Made by a program: the position numbers and the translations under genes
NCBI GenBank assembly: GCA_002501485.1
Contig: DLTS01000026.1
Coordinates: 1-20,911 of the forward strand
From: Acidimicrobiaceae bacterium UBA7830
Lineage (GTDB): Bacteria > Actinomycetota > Acidimicrobiia > Acidimicrobiales > Ilumatobacteraceae
DNA length: 20,911 nt
Direction: 5' to 3'
Shown here: positions 6,139 through 13,997 of the stretch, piece by piece
How positions within the stretch are numbered: the stretch's first letter is position 1
Layout of the letters: each line of letters begins with the position of its first letter
Notes under the pieces: generated by a model
What the model saw: only the letters and a program-made list of their open reading frames with translations
Told to the model about the DNA's origin: nothing
Databases searched by the model: none

Positions 6139-7587
6139 CTATCCAGCTGCTGCCGGCCTTGGACACCCACCGCACAACTCGCTCACTAGCTTGGCAAAAT
6201 GCAGCGCCGTGCGGTCTTCGAGGTACGGGGCGACGATTTGTACCCCGATGGGCAGACCTGCTGATGACATTCCGACTGGCACGACTGTCGCCGGGAGGTA
6301 CGCGACTCCAGCCGGTCCAATCCAAGTGAATAAGTCGGTATATGGACGCTGAACTCCGTCAATCATGACGGTGCGATCAAACTGTGGTTCTGAATGATCA
6401 TGCTCAATTGCATCTCGTGGTTGAACCGGCATGAGCATGATGTCGAAATCGTGGAAGAACTCCTCCCATTGCTTACGAATTTGTAGCCGACGCTCATGGT
6501 TGCTGAGCCAGTCACGATGACGCATTGCAGTGTTGCGCTTGACATTTCCGAGTGGCGTATCAGAACTATCCGCAGCCATATGATCAAGTTTCTCGCGAGG
6601 GTGACCACCAGAGAGCGCCGCGTACAGAAGGCGCTGGAATACATCGACAGCCTTTTCAAGGGTGAAGCCTGGCCGAGCGCCGGTATCCACCGATACCCCT
6701 GCTCCTGTCAAAGTGCGGGCCAGATCGGTAAGCACACGTTTGGTGTCGCTATCGACCGGGTAAGAGGGGTCATCGATCCATGCGGCGACACGAAGGTCGC
6801 CGGCCGCCTCCTTGCGGGGTGCTGGAAGATCGACGCTCCAGCCCGGAGCATTCCATCTGTCCGGCCCGGTGAGGATATCCATTGCAAGTTCGAGGTCATC
6901 GACATGCCGAGCCATTGGGCCGGCGACGGCGATATCGGCCTGACTGAGAGTGCCCGGCATTCCAGGAATTTGGCCGTGTGAAGGAACAATACCGAACGAG
7001 GGCTTGTGGCCGACAACCCCCGAATAGTGTGCTGGCACACGGATCGAACCGCCGATATCGCTACCAACCTCGAGAGAGGTGAAGCCCATCGCGAGTGATG
7101 CAGCCGATCCGCCTGATGACCCCCCGCAGGTACGGTCTGGGTTGAAAGGGTTCAGAGTCGTTCCGTACACCTCGTTATAAGACTGAATATCGCCAGCCCA
7201 GATTGGCAAGTTGGTCTTCCCCCAGATCACTGCGCCAGCGTCCCTCAGCCGTGCCACCGGGTCGGCATCCTCCAAGGGAATGAAGTTGGCAAGTTCTGAA
7301 GCCCCTGAGGTGGTGATGCAACCCTCGGTCTGAAACGAATCTTTGACTGTCATCGGAACACCATGCAATGGTCCGAGGGGCTGTCCTGCAGCAATTGCTG
7401 CATCAGCCGCATCTGCTGTTGCTCGAGCACGATCAAGGTCGTGTTGGATGATGGCATTGATCGAGCCATCGAGTCGATCCGCTCGGTCGATCATGTGTTC
7501 GAGCACCTCCCGGCTCGAAACTTCCTTTGCTGCAATTCGCTGAGCAGTTTCTATTGTTGACCACCAATGAATTTCCCTGTCTGACAT
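6139..7587 (-). CDS. Amidase signature family hydrolase
   Basis: This 482-aa enzyme has the complete amidase-signature core. HGVPMTVKDSF carries catalytic Lys82, the Gly/Ser motif CGGSSGGSAA supplies the cis-Ser (Ser157), and GSDIGGSIRVPA supplies the nucleophile Ser181, 24 residues later as in other members. The family hydrolyses carboxamides to acid and ammonia; substrates range from small amides and nitrile-pathway amides to aryl acylamides, and GatA of the tRNA amidotransferase is a homologue. No gatB or gatC is adjacent and the C-terminal half is not GatA-like to my eye, so a free-standing catabolic amidase is more likely. No signal peptide is seen. It follows the acyltransferase gene by 28 bp on the same strand, so the two may be co-transcribed, although no functional link is obvious. 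Confidence 0.85.
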   Translation of the reverse strand: MSDREIHWWSTIETAQRIAAKEVSSREVLEHMIDRADRLDGSINAIIQHDLDRARATADAADAAIAAGQPLGPLHGVPMTVKDSFQTEGCITTSGASELANFIPLEDADPVARLRDAGAVIWGKTNLPIWAGDIQSYNEVYGTTLNPFNPDRTCGGSSGGSAASLAMGFTSLEVGSDIGGSIRVPAHYSGVVGHKPSFGIVPSHGQIPGMPGTLSQADIAVAGPMARHVDDLELAMDILTGPDRWNAPGWSVDLPAPRKEAAGDLRVAAWIDDPSYPVDSDTKRVLTDLARTLTGAGVSVDTGARPGFTLEKAVDVFQRLLYAALSGGHPREKLDHMAADSSDTPLGNVKRNTAMRHRDWLSNHERRLQIRKQWEEFFHDFDIMLMPVQPRDAIEHDHSEPQFDRTVMIDGVQRPYTDLFTWIGPAGVAYLPATVVPVGMSSAGLPIGVQIVAPYLEDRTALHFAKLVSELCGGCPRPAAAG

Positions 7588-7615
7588 GGCGAACCCCCGG
7601 TTGACTCCTATTGAA

Positions 7616-9820
7616 CTACGACAAGTTTGACTGCGCGGTGAACCAGTCGACGAGTTCAGAAGACAAGATCGGTGTAAACCATTCGACGAATGTGTTCGAG
7701 AGGTGATGGCTATCTCGGTACACCAGAATGTTGCCGATCACCACCGGGCAGCGAGAGGCGTCGGCTTCGCCGTTCTGATCAGAATCGACGCAGAGCCACG
7801 CGTGAGGGTCGATAAGGCCCACCGACATTTCATCAGCGATTGATAGCGCAGCCGTTCGAACGGCCCGCTCGGTATTACGTAATACCCCTGGTTCGCAGAA
7901 GGTGAGATCAGTTCGGTTCGATGCGGCGCATGCTGGCACTGACCCGTAAGGGTCAGGCGAGTCAAGGAAAAGAATCGGCTCCATCCCCGCACCTCTCAGC
8001 CGCATGAATAGCCCGGGAAGATCGCGCTCCCACACGGCAGCAGGAACCGCCGCTCGAGTTGATGCCTCCAAGAGACCCCAATGTTGCGACACGATGACCG
8101 CCTCAACACGCTCGCGCTCGAGAGCATCAATAACTGAGTCTCGCCAAGTAGCACAATGGTTAAATACAGCGTCAGCCCCCCGATTCCAGGTGACAACATT
8201 GAGCAATGGGCACCCACCCTGCGTATGAGCAATGAGTCTCCACCCGTTATCGGTGGCGATCGTGTTGACTGCGGCAAACCATTGGGCCGCATGGCTGTCG
8301 CCGATGAGGCCAATAGTGAACTTGCTGTCAATATCGCCAAAGACGCATCCATCGGTGACTCTGGCGGCCATGAATTGATGACAGCTGGTGTCGTAGAGAG
8401 AACTTGCGTCGTTTTGTGCGTCGTACACACTGGGTCGCACATTGTCGGGAAGCACCGGATTTTTGAGAGCTTGAACAACAGCAGCGATCGGTTGAGCATC
8501 TCGGTTGTCAATTAGAGCGGGAAGTGTGGTGGTTGTAGGAAGCTCAATCGTCGACACCACATCCACGGTTGGTGCTGGAGAACTCGTCGTTGTTGTCGAT
8601 CGGGCGACTGTGGTTGTAGTCGAGGTGCCAATTGATGGTGCTTCAGCGACGAAGCCAGTGGCAAGTGTGGGCTGGTAGCGGGAGGTGGCAAAGCCAATGA
8701 ATGCAGTGATGACGAGAAGACCTGCTCCAAGCGCATAACTCAAGGTGGGCCGCCCCGTGAGCCGTTGCGACCGCCGCAACGGATGTTCGATAAAGCGAAA
8801 GCCGATCGCTGAGATCGCAAAAGCGGCGATGAGAGCAAGCGCTGTCTCGCGCCACGTCAAAGGTCGTTCGACGGCGGCAGCTGCGAGTACAAGTATCGGC
8901 CAGTGCCAGAGATAGAGCGAGTATGAACGTTCACCGACCCATTGCAACACACGGACCCGGAGAATCGTGACCGCCCCAAATCGTGGGGAGTTACCACCAC
9001 AGATGACCGCGGCGGTTGACAGCACAGGAACTGCTGCGACCCAGCCTGGGAATTCGGAGACAGACGAAGCGAGTGGGACCGAAATGACGATTCCGATGAT
9101 GCCGAGCCAGCTGAGTACTGCTCGACGTGATGGGGCCCACTTCTCGATGGATGGCCACGTCGCTGCGAGAAGGGCGCCGATGCCAAGTTCGAAGACTCGC
9201 GTGTGCAGGCCGAAGTATGACCATGTCGGCATTGATGAGGTAAAAGTCAGGCTTGCGAAAAATGAGGCAGCGATGACGAGCACCATGATCGGGGCGAGAC
9301 GGCGACGAACTCTTTTTGCGTTGAGAGAGATAACGGCGAGAAGCCCAGGCCATACGAGGTAGAACTGCTCCTCAACTGCCAGCGACCAATAATGCTGGAA
9401 GATTGAGGGGTCGGCGTCACCAGCGAGGTAGTCGGTTCCGCGAGCCGCAAACAACATGTTGACCACAAACCCTGCTGCAGCAATGACGTCTGTTCCGAGC
9501 GAAGAAAAACTCGTACTTGGAAGTATGAAGAGAGCGGACATTGTTGAGACGGCTAGCACCACAGTCGAAATTGGAAGCAGTCGACGAATTCGACGTGCAT
9601 AAAACTCGCGAAGGTCGATTCGCCCATTGATAATTCGCTCGTTGAGGAGTAGTGACGTGATGAGAAATCCGGAAATGACGAAAAAGACGTCAACGCCAAT
9701 AAATCCCCCAGCAAATTTTGCAAACCCGGCGTGATACGCGACAACGACGAGTACTGCGACGGCCCGAAGCCCTTCAATATCCCGGCGGTGTTGCACGGCG
9801 GGTAACGGTATCGGGCTCAT
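7616..9820 (-). CDS. Membrane O-acyltransferase with C-terminal SGNH domain (OafA/YrhL-like)
   Basis: The frame is open as far as 10459, but the family homology begins at the ATG at 9820 (MSPIPLPAVQ); everything before it overlaps the divergent SDR gene. The 734-aa protein starts with an acyltransferase-3 domain (residues about 10-380, roughly ten membrane helices) with the diagnostic DIEGLRAVAVL and catalytic-type His30, plus SLAVEEQFYLVWPG. A Thr/Ser-rich linker (about 393-432, runs of TTTT) leads to an extracytoplasmic SGNH hydrolase-like domain: GLIGDSHAAQ (Ser near 505) and DSHHLS near 704. Such enzymes move acetyl or other acyl groups across the membrane onto surface glycans, lipids or peptidoglycan. 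Which glycan is acylated cannot be told; no polysaccharide genes are adjacent. Confidence 0.88.
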   Translation of the reverse strand: MSPIPLPAVQHRRDIEGLRAVAVLVVVAYHAGFAKFAGGFIGVDVFFVISGFLITSLLLNERIINGRIDLREFYARRIRRLLPISTVVLAVSTMSALFILPSTSFSSLGTDVIAAAGFVVNMLFAARGTDYLAGDADPSIFQHYWSLAVEEQFYLVWPGLLAVISLNAKRVRRRLAPIMVLVIAASFFASLTFTSSMPTWSYFGLHTRVFELGIGALLAATWPSIEKWAPSRRAVLSWLGIIGIVISVPLASSVSEFPGWVAAVPVLSTAAVICGGNSPRFGAVTILRVRVLQWVGERSYSLYLWHWPILVLAAAAVERPLTWRETALALIAAFAISAIGFRFIEHPLRRSQRLTGRPTLSYALGAGLLVITAFIGFATSRYQPTLATGFVAEAPSIGTSTTTTVARSTTTTSSPAPTVDVVSTIELPTTTTLPALIDNRDAQPIAAVVQALKNPVLPDNVRPSVYDAQNDASSLYDTSCHQFMAARVTDGCVFGDIDSKFTIGLIGDSHAAQWFAAVNTIATDNGWRLIAHTQGGCPLLNVVTWNRGADAVFNHCATWRDSVIDALERERVEAVIVSQHWGLLEASTRAAVPAAVWERDLPGLFMRLRGAGMEPILFLDSPDPYGSVPACAASNRTDLTFCEPGVLRNTERAVRTAALSIADEMSVGLIDPHAWLCVDSDQNGEADASRCPVVIGNILVYRDSHHLSNTFVEWFTPILSSELVDWFTAQSNLS

Positions 9821-9945
9821 TGGCACGAGTGCGGTGAACGCTGGCGAAGTCGTCGCCGCCGAAATCCAGAGCATTTCTCCAAAACCCTGAGAAGAACGCA
9901 CAAAACTGCTCCTCTTGCATATTCTCAGATTGCTGCGCCGAGTTC

Positions 9946-9977
9946 TGCCGACACGTGAGTTCGTCACGGTGTCGGCA
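9946..9977 (+). promoter_or_regulatory. Strong hairpin/near-palindrome abutting the SDR ribosome binding site
   Basis: TGCCGACA (9946-9953) pairs with TGTCGGCA (9970-9977) and the inner CGTGA (9954-9958) with TCACG (9964-9968), leaving a single bulged G at 9969 and a GTTCG loop. The 13-bp stem ends where the AAGG ribosome binding site (9977-9980) begins. As RNA it could limit or time translation of the SDR gene; as DNA it is a symmetrical operator-like site in the divergent acyltransferase/SDR intergenic region. Confidence 0.5.
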
Positions 9978-9988
9978 AGGATGTCGAA

Positions 9989-10765
9989 ATGGCCGATTAT
10001 CCACTCCCAAACAATTCCCACAATCTGTCTGGCCAAGTTGCGCTCATCACCGGAGGCACTTCCGGCCTTGGGTGGAGGTTCACACATGTACTTGCCAATG
10101 CAGGAGCGATTGTCGTTCCAACCGGTAGACGCAAAGAGCGGCTTGAAGAGATCGCCCGCCTTGTCGAAGCAGAGGGCGGACACGCACATCCAGTGGTGAT
10201 GGACACGACGAGCGCCGAGTCGATCATTGAGGGTGTTGCAGCAGCCGAAGAGGCATGTGGAACGGTCACCATCGCTGTGAACAACGCCGGAGTTCCCGAC
10301 GCCCAGCGTGCGCACAAGATGTCGACCGAACTCATCGACACGGTGCTTGATACGAATGTGCGGGGCCCTTGGATTCTCGCCTGTGAGGTTGCCAGACGAC
10401 TTATTGCTTCGGAACAGCAGGGTCGAATCGTCAACATTGCGAGCATCGCCGCATTCCACTACGCCGGCCAGGGCGCTGCGTTGTATTCGGTGTCGAAGGC
10501 CGCAATTGCGCGCATGAGCGAAGTGCTTGCAGTCGAATGGAGTCGTTATGGCATCAATGTGAATTGCATCGCTCCAGGCGCATTCGAGTCAGAAATGATG
10601 GATGGAATGCTTGAACGGATGGGCGATATCTCTCAACATTTTCCACGCAAGCGCATTGCGCACCCGGCGCAACTTGACAGCACGTTGCTCTATCTCTGCT
10701 CGCCGGCCTCAGATGCTGTCACCGGCACTGTGATTCGCGTTGATGACGGGCAGGGCTCTCGCTAA
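9989..10765 (+). CDS. Short-chain dehydrogenase/reductase (classical SDR)
   Basis: This 258-aa protein is a full-length classical SDR. The cofactor motif TGGTSGLG is at residues 21-28, NNAG at 98-101, Asn124 is in DTNVRG, and the catalytic Ser152, Tyr166 and Lys170 (YSVSK) are all present, followed by NCIAPGAFESEM. The Arg-Arg pair after strand 2 (PTGRRKERL) favours NADP(H). Reaction: reversible oxidation of a secondary alcohol to a ketone, substrate unknown. The ATG at 9989 is preceded by AAGG at a workable 8-nt spacing, which sits right after a strong hairpin. It diverges from the acyltransferase and is 59 bp before the DUF2157 gene, which has its own ribosome binding site. Similar SDRs act on gluconate, acyl or steroid-like substrates; none can be chosen. 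Confidence 0.88.
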   Translation: MADYPLPNNSHNLSGQVALITGGTSGLGWRFTHVLANAGAIVVPTGRRKERLEEIARLVEAEGGHAHPVVMDTTSAESIIEGVAAAEEACGTVTIAVNNAGVPDAQRAHKMSTELIDTVLDTNVRGPWILACEVARRLIASEQQGRIVNIASIAAFHYAGQGAALYSVSKAAIARMSEVLAVEWSRYGINVNCIAPGAFESEMMDGMLERMGDISQHFPRKRIAHPAQLDSTLLYLCSPASDAVTGTVIRVDDGQGSR

Positions 10766-10824
10766 CAGTTGAGGCGTTTCGACCAGCCGCGCTGTGACAT
10801 GCTGGTGGTGACGAAAGGAGGGCG

Positions 10825-12240
10825 ATGTTCCTCGGCGGACTTGAGATCATTGCAATCATCGGCGTCGTCGTATGGCTGACGAGACGATCGCGGTCCAAGA
10901 AGGCAGAGGCCTCATCGGCTCCTGAGAGTGACGTAATGCATGCATGGCTGCGGCGCTGGCAATCAGCCAATCTCATTTCAGATGAGGAAGTCGCGGCAAT
11001 CATTTCCTTTGAGGAGGCTGCTGGTGGTGATACGGCGGGCACTCCAACGAGTGACGCCGAACGCAGGATGCCCCTTGTTGCCGAGGCGCTGGGGTATCTC
11101 GGTGGGGCATTTGCAGCAGTCGGAGTGATCTTGCTTGTGGCTCGATACTGGCCCGACCTCGCTACCGGTTGGCGTATCGGCATTCCTTCTGCCGTTGCTG
11201 TTGCAGGAGTTGTGGGTGGCGCATTGCTTGACGAGCAGACCGATGACGCTCTTCGTCGCCTGAGATGGACTCTGTGGTTGGTGGGAACCGCCGGCATCGG
11301 TGCGGCAGGCGGAGTTGCGATGTATGACGCGTTGGCACCTATTCCGGTGTACGGCTGGAGCGATGGGCATCGGGTGGTGTTTGGAGCGGCGAGCCTGGTC
11401 ACGGTGTTGAGTGGCCTGCTATGGGCAGGTCGACTGCGGCCGCTCCAGCAAACAACATTTCTCGGTGGTGTGATATTTGCCGTTAGTAGCGCAACCAACG
11501 AGTGGTTCGACGTTTCTGTCGTTGGCGCCGTGACGTGGCTCCTCGGAGCATTGATGTTGTCCATCGCGCATCGACAGATCGGTACGTACCCTGCCATCAC
11601 CGCGGTGATCGGCGCTGGCGCAATGGCGGCGGGGTCACTCATGATGCTCGATCAGATAGCGACGGCCGGGGTGCTGTTACTCGTGGTGACATCGATCGTG
11701 CTCATTCGCCTCGGCCAGCAGCCCTTGAGCGCGACCAACGTTGACCTCGTGCCAGCATTTCTTTTGACCGGAGTGTTGTCACTCGCCGTCACTGTTCCGG
11801 CATCGTTGGCCCAATTTGGCGGAGACGATGGTTTGATCGCAGGGCTTTTGACGTGGGTCATCGGTATTGGCAGCTACTGGCTCGGTGAGCATCGAAATGT
11901 GCGGGTACCTGAGGTGCTCCTCGCAATTGGTGGCGCTGCAATCATCGCCGGACCAGCAATCGTTGCGATCGAATCGACAAATGCCGGAACGCTGCTCGGA
12001 CTTGCGAGTGCAGTTGCATGTCTGGCGGTCGGTGCAACCCCGGGCAGGGTCGCTCTTTCATTCACGGGAGCGGGCTCACTGCTCATCTATGTGCCTTGGT
12101 CGATAGCACATTTTTTCCCAGGGGAAGGACGAGCCCCACTTCTGATTGCAGCTTCCGGAGTACTCATCGTCGGTATCGCTCTCTTCATCGCCAGATCAGC
12201 AAAACGTTTTGGTAGCGAGTCGGAGTCGGTGAAGGCGTGA
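10825..12240 (+). CDS. DUF2157-like polytopic membrane protein
   Basis: This 471-aa protein starts at an ATG behind a near-perfect ribosome binding site (AAAGGAGGG at 10814-10822, very close at 2 nt). One N-terminal helix (residues about 1-19) is followed by a soluble part of about 60 residues including WLRRWQSANLISDEEVAAII, the helical segment typical of DUF2157 proteins. About a dozen further hydrophobic helices fill the rest, the first being ALGYLGGAFAAVGVILLVARYW. The C-terminus is basic and cytoplasmic in character (ARSAKRFGSES). DUF2157 members are polytopic membrane proteins of unknown function; I see no transport or catalytic motif. It is 52 bp upstream of the aminotransferase gene and could share its transcript. 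Confidence 0.7.
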   Translation: MFLGGLEIIAIIGVVVWLTRRSRSKKAEASSAPESDVMHAWLRRWQSANLISDEEVAAIISFEEAAGGDTAGTPTSDAERRMPLVAEALGYLGGAFAAVGVILLVARYWPDLATGWRIGIPSAVAVAGVVGGALLDEQTDDALRRLRWTLWLVGTAGIGAAGGVAMYDALAPIPVYGWSDGHRVVFGAASLVTVLSGLLWAGRLRPLQQTTFLGGVIFAVSSATNEWFDVSVVGAVTWLLGALMLSIAHRQIGTYPAITAVIGAGAMAAGSLMMLDQIATAGVLLLVVTSIVLIRLGQQPLSATNVDLVPAFLLTGVLSLAVTVPASLAQFGGDDGLIAGLLTWVIGIGSYWLGEHRNVRVPEVLLAIGGAAIIAGPAIVAIESTNAGTLLGLASAVACLAVGATPGRVALSFTGAGSLLIYVPWSIAHFFPGEGRAPLLIAASGVLIVGIALFIARSAKRFGSESESVKA

Positions 12241-12292
12241 ACCGACCGTCGACCGTTTCTGTTTGTCAACGGAAAGCAGGCACAATGTGAAA

Positions 12293-13570
12293 ATGTCAAC
12301 CTTTACCGCACAGCGACAAGATGCGGAGCAGCGTTACGCAGATCGACGCCCCCTCTCGAAGGAGCTTTTCGAGAGGGCATCAGCGGTGATGCCAGGAGGG
12401 TCAACACGTTCCGTGCTCGACATGTCCCCGTTTCCTTTCCGGGTGGCATCAGCAGCCGGCTCTGAACTGATTGATGTCGATGGCATCACCTATGTCGATT
12501 TTCTTGGTGACTATTCAGCAGGATTGCTAGGCCACGACCCTGAACCGGTTCGGGCAGCGGTGACCGCAGCCCTAGAACACGGCTGGAGTTTCGGAGGAGT
12601 GCACACCGACGAGATTCGTGTCGCTGAAGCGGTCGTTGACCGCTTTCCTTCGCTTGAGCAGGTGCGGTTCACCAATTCGGGCACCGAAGCAAATCTCATG
12701 GCGTTGCAACTTGCGAGGTACCACACGAGACGTCAGCGCATCGTTGTATGCGACGGGGCGTACCACGGGGGACTGTTGTATTTCGGACATGGGGGAGAGG
12801 CTCTGCTCGCGCCATTTGATTTCACGAGAGTGCGTTACAACGACATTGACGCGCTCACCGCCATAGATGACACCGTTGCCGCAGTGCTTATCGAACCGAT
12901 GATGGGGGCCGGTGGCTGCATCCCAGCCGAGCAGGAGTATCTCATCGCATTGCGCCGACGTTGCGATGAAACGGGTTCTTTGCTCATCTTTGATGAGGTG
13001 ATGACGTCTCGAATGAGCGCAGGAGGTCTCCAGCAGCGAACCGGTGTGCTCCCTGATCTCACCACGCTTGGAAAATACCTGGCCGGAGGGATGACGTTTG
13101 GAGCATTCGGTGGGCGCGCCGATGTGATGGCAGCGTTCGATCCGGCACGTGGTGGCACATTGACCCATGGAGGCACCTTCAATAACAACGTGGTGTCGAT
13201 GGCGGCAGCGGCAGCGGCAATGAGTGAGATGCTTTCTGAAGCAAAGTTGTCGCAACTCTTCGCTCGCGGGGAATCGCTTCGATCGCGATTTAATAAGTTG
13301 TTCGCAGCATCTACCTTGCCCCTCTCAGCAACCGGTGTAGGGTCGATGATGGCTGTTCATACCGTTGAGGGGCCGATCAATGGGCCGCACGATCTTGAGA
13401 CGTCTGATCATGAGTTGAGACAGTTGCTGTTTCATGAGTTATTGCACCGAGGCTGCTACATCGCAGCCCGAGGATTCATCGCGTTGTCACTCGACATCAC
13501 CGATGAACAATGCGACACCCTCGTCGAGGCAATGAGCGAAGCAATCGACTCGATCAGCACCCCCAACTAG
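12293..13570 (+). CDS. Class III PLP aminotransferase, glutamate-1-semialdehyde aminomutase-like
   Basis: The ATG at 12293 is preferred to the upstream TTG at 12263; it gives 425 aa, the usual length. All PLP landmarks of fold type I class III enzymes are present: NSGTEAN (128-134, phosphate binding), AYHGG (about 156-160), IFDEV with Asp234 (pyridine nitrogen), and LGKYLAGG with Lys261 forming the Schiff base. Overall it is close to HemL, which makes 5-aminolevulinate from glutamate-1-semialdehyde. However, the segment after the lysine (AGGMTFGAFGG) and the DEVMTSRMSAGG stretch are not the usual HemL sequences, and no haem gene is adjacent. It is probably a paralogous aminotransferase or aminomutase using another amino acid or semialdehyde. 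It is followed 9 bp later by the FKBP gene. Confidence 0.8.
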   Translation: MSTFTAQRQDAEQRYADRRPLSKELFERASAVMPGGSTRSVLDMSPFPFRVASAAGSELIDVDGITYVDFLGDYSAGLLGHDPEPVRAAVTAALEHGWSFGGVHTDEIRVAEAVVDRFPSLEQVRFTNSGTEANLMALQLARYHTRRQRIVVCDGAYHGGLLYFGHGGEALLAPFDFTRVRYNDIDALTAIDDTVAAVLIEPMMGAGGCIPAEQEYLIALRRRCDETGSLLIFDEVMTSRMSAGGLQQRTGVLPDLTTLGKYLAGGMTFGAFGGRADVMAAFDPARGGTLTHGGTFNNNVVSMAAAAAAMSEMLSEAKLSQLFARGESLRSRFNKLFAASTLPLSATGVGSMMAVHTVEGPINGPHDLETSDHELRQLLFHELLHRGCYIAARGFIALSLDITDEQCDTLVEAMSEAIDSISTPN

Positions 13571-13579
13571 GGTGAATGC

Positions 13580-13960
13580 ATGAACGAGGATCGTCAACGT
13601 CCAGAAATTTCGGTGCCCGAGGGTGAGCCACCAGCGGAGCTCATTATTGAAGACGAGATTGTTGGCGACGGTGAGCCCGCCATGCCGGGAGCGACAGTCG
13701 TCGTGCATTACGCAGGCGTGTCGTGGAGTACGGGAGCAGAGTTCGACGCATCGTGGAACCGAGGTGTGCCATTCGATTTCCAGCTCGGTGCCGGTTATGT
13801 CATTTCCGGTTGGGACCGAGGCGTCACAGGAATGCGTGTTGGTGGACGCCGCCGTCTCACGATTCCGCCCCATATGGGTTACGGCGATCAGGGTGCGGGC
13901 GGTGTAATCGGTCCGGGAGAAACCCTGATTTTCGTCGTTGACCTACTCGGCGTTCGCTAA
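13580..13960 (+). CDS. FKBP-type peptidyl-prolyl cis-trans isomerase
   Basis: This 126-aa single-domain FKBP keeps the full set of active-site residues of FKBP12: Tyr44 (VHYAG), Phe55-Asp56, Val74-Ile75 (YVISGWDRG), Trp78, Tyr101 (MGYGDQGAGG) and Phe118 (LIFVVDLLGV). It catalyses cis-trans isomerisation of prolyl bonds and aids protein folding. No signal peptide or lipobox is visible, so it should be cytoplasmic. The first 20 residues are a Pro/Glu-rich lead-in. Its ATG is 9 bp after the aminotransferase stop, with AGGGTG as a probable ribosome binding site reusing bases of that stop, so the two genes are likely an operon. A hairpin after the stop may end the transcript. Confidence 0.92.
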   Translation: MNEDRQRPEISVPEGEPPAELIIEDEIVGDGEPAMPGATVVVHYAGVSWSTGAEFDASWNRGVPFDFQLGAGYVISGWDRGVTGMRVGGRRRLTIPPHMGYGDQGAGGVIGPGETLIFVVDLLGVR

Positions 13961-13964
13961 AGCA

Positions 13965-13997
13965 ACGCTCCATCAACCGAGATGGCTTAGGGAGCGT
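13965..13997. terminator. Nested hairpin between convergent FKBP and sulfurtransferase genes
   Basis: An inner stem CCATC/GATGG (13970-13974 with 13981-13985, loop AACCGA) lies inside an outer repeat ACGCTC/GAGCGT (13965-13970 with 13992-13997). It fills the 26-bp convergent gap and runs into the last codons of the sulfurtransferase gene. It could act as a terminator in both directions; no T-run is present. Confidence 0.4.

Noticed and set aside
6139..7587. Identification of the amidase as GatA
   Set aside because: The catalytic core is shared by the whole family; there is no adjacent gatB or gatC, and the C-terminal half does not look like GatA.
9821..10459. N-terminal extension of the acyltransferase frame to 947 aa
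   Set aside because: It overlaps the well-supported SDR gene on the other strand, has Cys/Arg-rich non-protein-like composition, and acyltransferase homology begins only at the ATG at 9820.
10719..11642. 307-codon minus-strand open frame opposite the DUF2157 gene
   Set aside because: Its Pro/Thr/Ser/Ala/Arg-rich composition is typical of a shadow frame, and the plus-strand gene has a strong ribosome binding site and clear membrane helices.
12572..13255. 227-codon minus-strand open frame opposite the aminotransferase
   Set aside because: It is antisense to conserved PLP motifs and is His/Arg/Cys-rich, so it is a shadow.
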